Part shown: in pieces, positions 63,521 through 64,000 of the stretch
Layout: each line of letters begins with the position of its first letter
Numbering within the stretch: position 1 is the first letter of the stretch
Source of the DNA: Gammaproteobacteria bacterium
GTDB lineage: Bacteria > Pseudomonadota > Gammaproteobacteria > Eutrophobiales > Eutrophobiaceae
Assembly (NCBI GenBank): GCA_016193395.1
Contig: JACPSH010000047.1
Span: 1-64,000 of the forward strand
Length of the DNA: 64,000 bases
Direction: 5' to 3'
Notes under the pieces: model-generated
Database searches by the model: none
What the model saw: only the letters and a program-made list of their open reading frames with translations
Told to the model about the DNA's origin: nothing
Position numbers and translations under genes: made by a program

Positions 63521-64000
63521 ATGGCACCCAAGCAGACTACAGTAAAGCCCTGGTCCGGCCGCTTCGGCGCCGATACCGACAGCTTTGTGGAGGATTTCAC
63601 GGAATCCGTATCCTTCGATCGGCGCCTGTGGCGTCATGATATCGAGGGCTCGATTGCGCACGCGCGCATGCTGGCGCGGGTCGGGGTGTTGACCGAGTCG
63701 GAGTGCGCCCAGATCACCTCCGGCCTCGAAGCGATACGCGGCGAGATCGAGGCCGGCCGGTTCGAGTGGCGCCAGGAACTCGAAGACGTGCACATGAACA
63801 TCGAGGCGGCTCTCTCGGCGCGCATCGGCGAGGTCGGCAAGAAGCTGCACACCGCCCGGTCGCGCAACGATCAGGTTGCTACCGACCTACGGCTTTACCT
63901 GCGCGGAGAGATTGACGAAATCCGCGCCAGCCTGCGCGGCCTGATCACCGTGCTGGCGGATCTCGCCGAACGCGAGGCCGACACGATCATGCCTGGCTTC
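63521..64000 (+). CDS. argH: Argininosuccinate lyase, 3' truncated by window end
   Basis: Manual translation [51 protein letters not shown]...[35 protein letters not shown]. Confidence 0.94.
   Translation, partial: MAPKQTTVKPWSGRFGADTDSFVEDFTESVSFDRRLWRHDIEGSIAHARMLARVGVLTESECAQITSGLEAIRGEIEAGRFEWRQELEDVHMNIEAALSARIGEVGKKLHTARSRNDQVATDLRLYLRGEIDEIRASLRGLITVLADLAEREADTIMPGF

Overview
High-GC chromosomal window, most likely gammaproteobacterial, densely coded. It contains housekeeping loci: prmA, a fis-like gene, purH, purD, hisB/hisH, hemF, dtd, rpiA, ilvA, ssrS (6S RNA)-zapA, pepP-ubi genes, glnS, purC, a fba-pyk-pgk-gap-tkt carbon metabolism block, rsd, rsmE, gshA, algR/algZ and a truncated argH. 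It also has a large MSHA-like type IV pilus cluster (about 33.4-55.9 kb) with a sigma54-type response regulator, a histidine kinase and a split ABC transporter. Accessory signals that stood out: (1) a phage-like CI/Cro switch with three GATAC-N5-GTATC operators, translationally coupled to a membrane protein with a degenerate GGDEF (GADVF) but an intact RxxD I-site; (2) a CHAD-domain gene overlapping an orphan ParA gene; (3) a seven-copy dispersed intergenic palindromic repeat family (134-179 bp) with terminal inverted repeats, one copy supplying the algR stop codon; (4) modular arrays of near-perfect hairpins, including one in the gap where dusB would be expected; (5) a near-consensus sigma54 promoter in front of a pilin gene; (6) a 1005-aa pilin-like protein with five internal repeats. 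All calls come from reading the sequence and the supplied translations; no database search was run.
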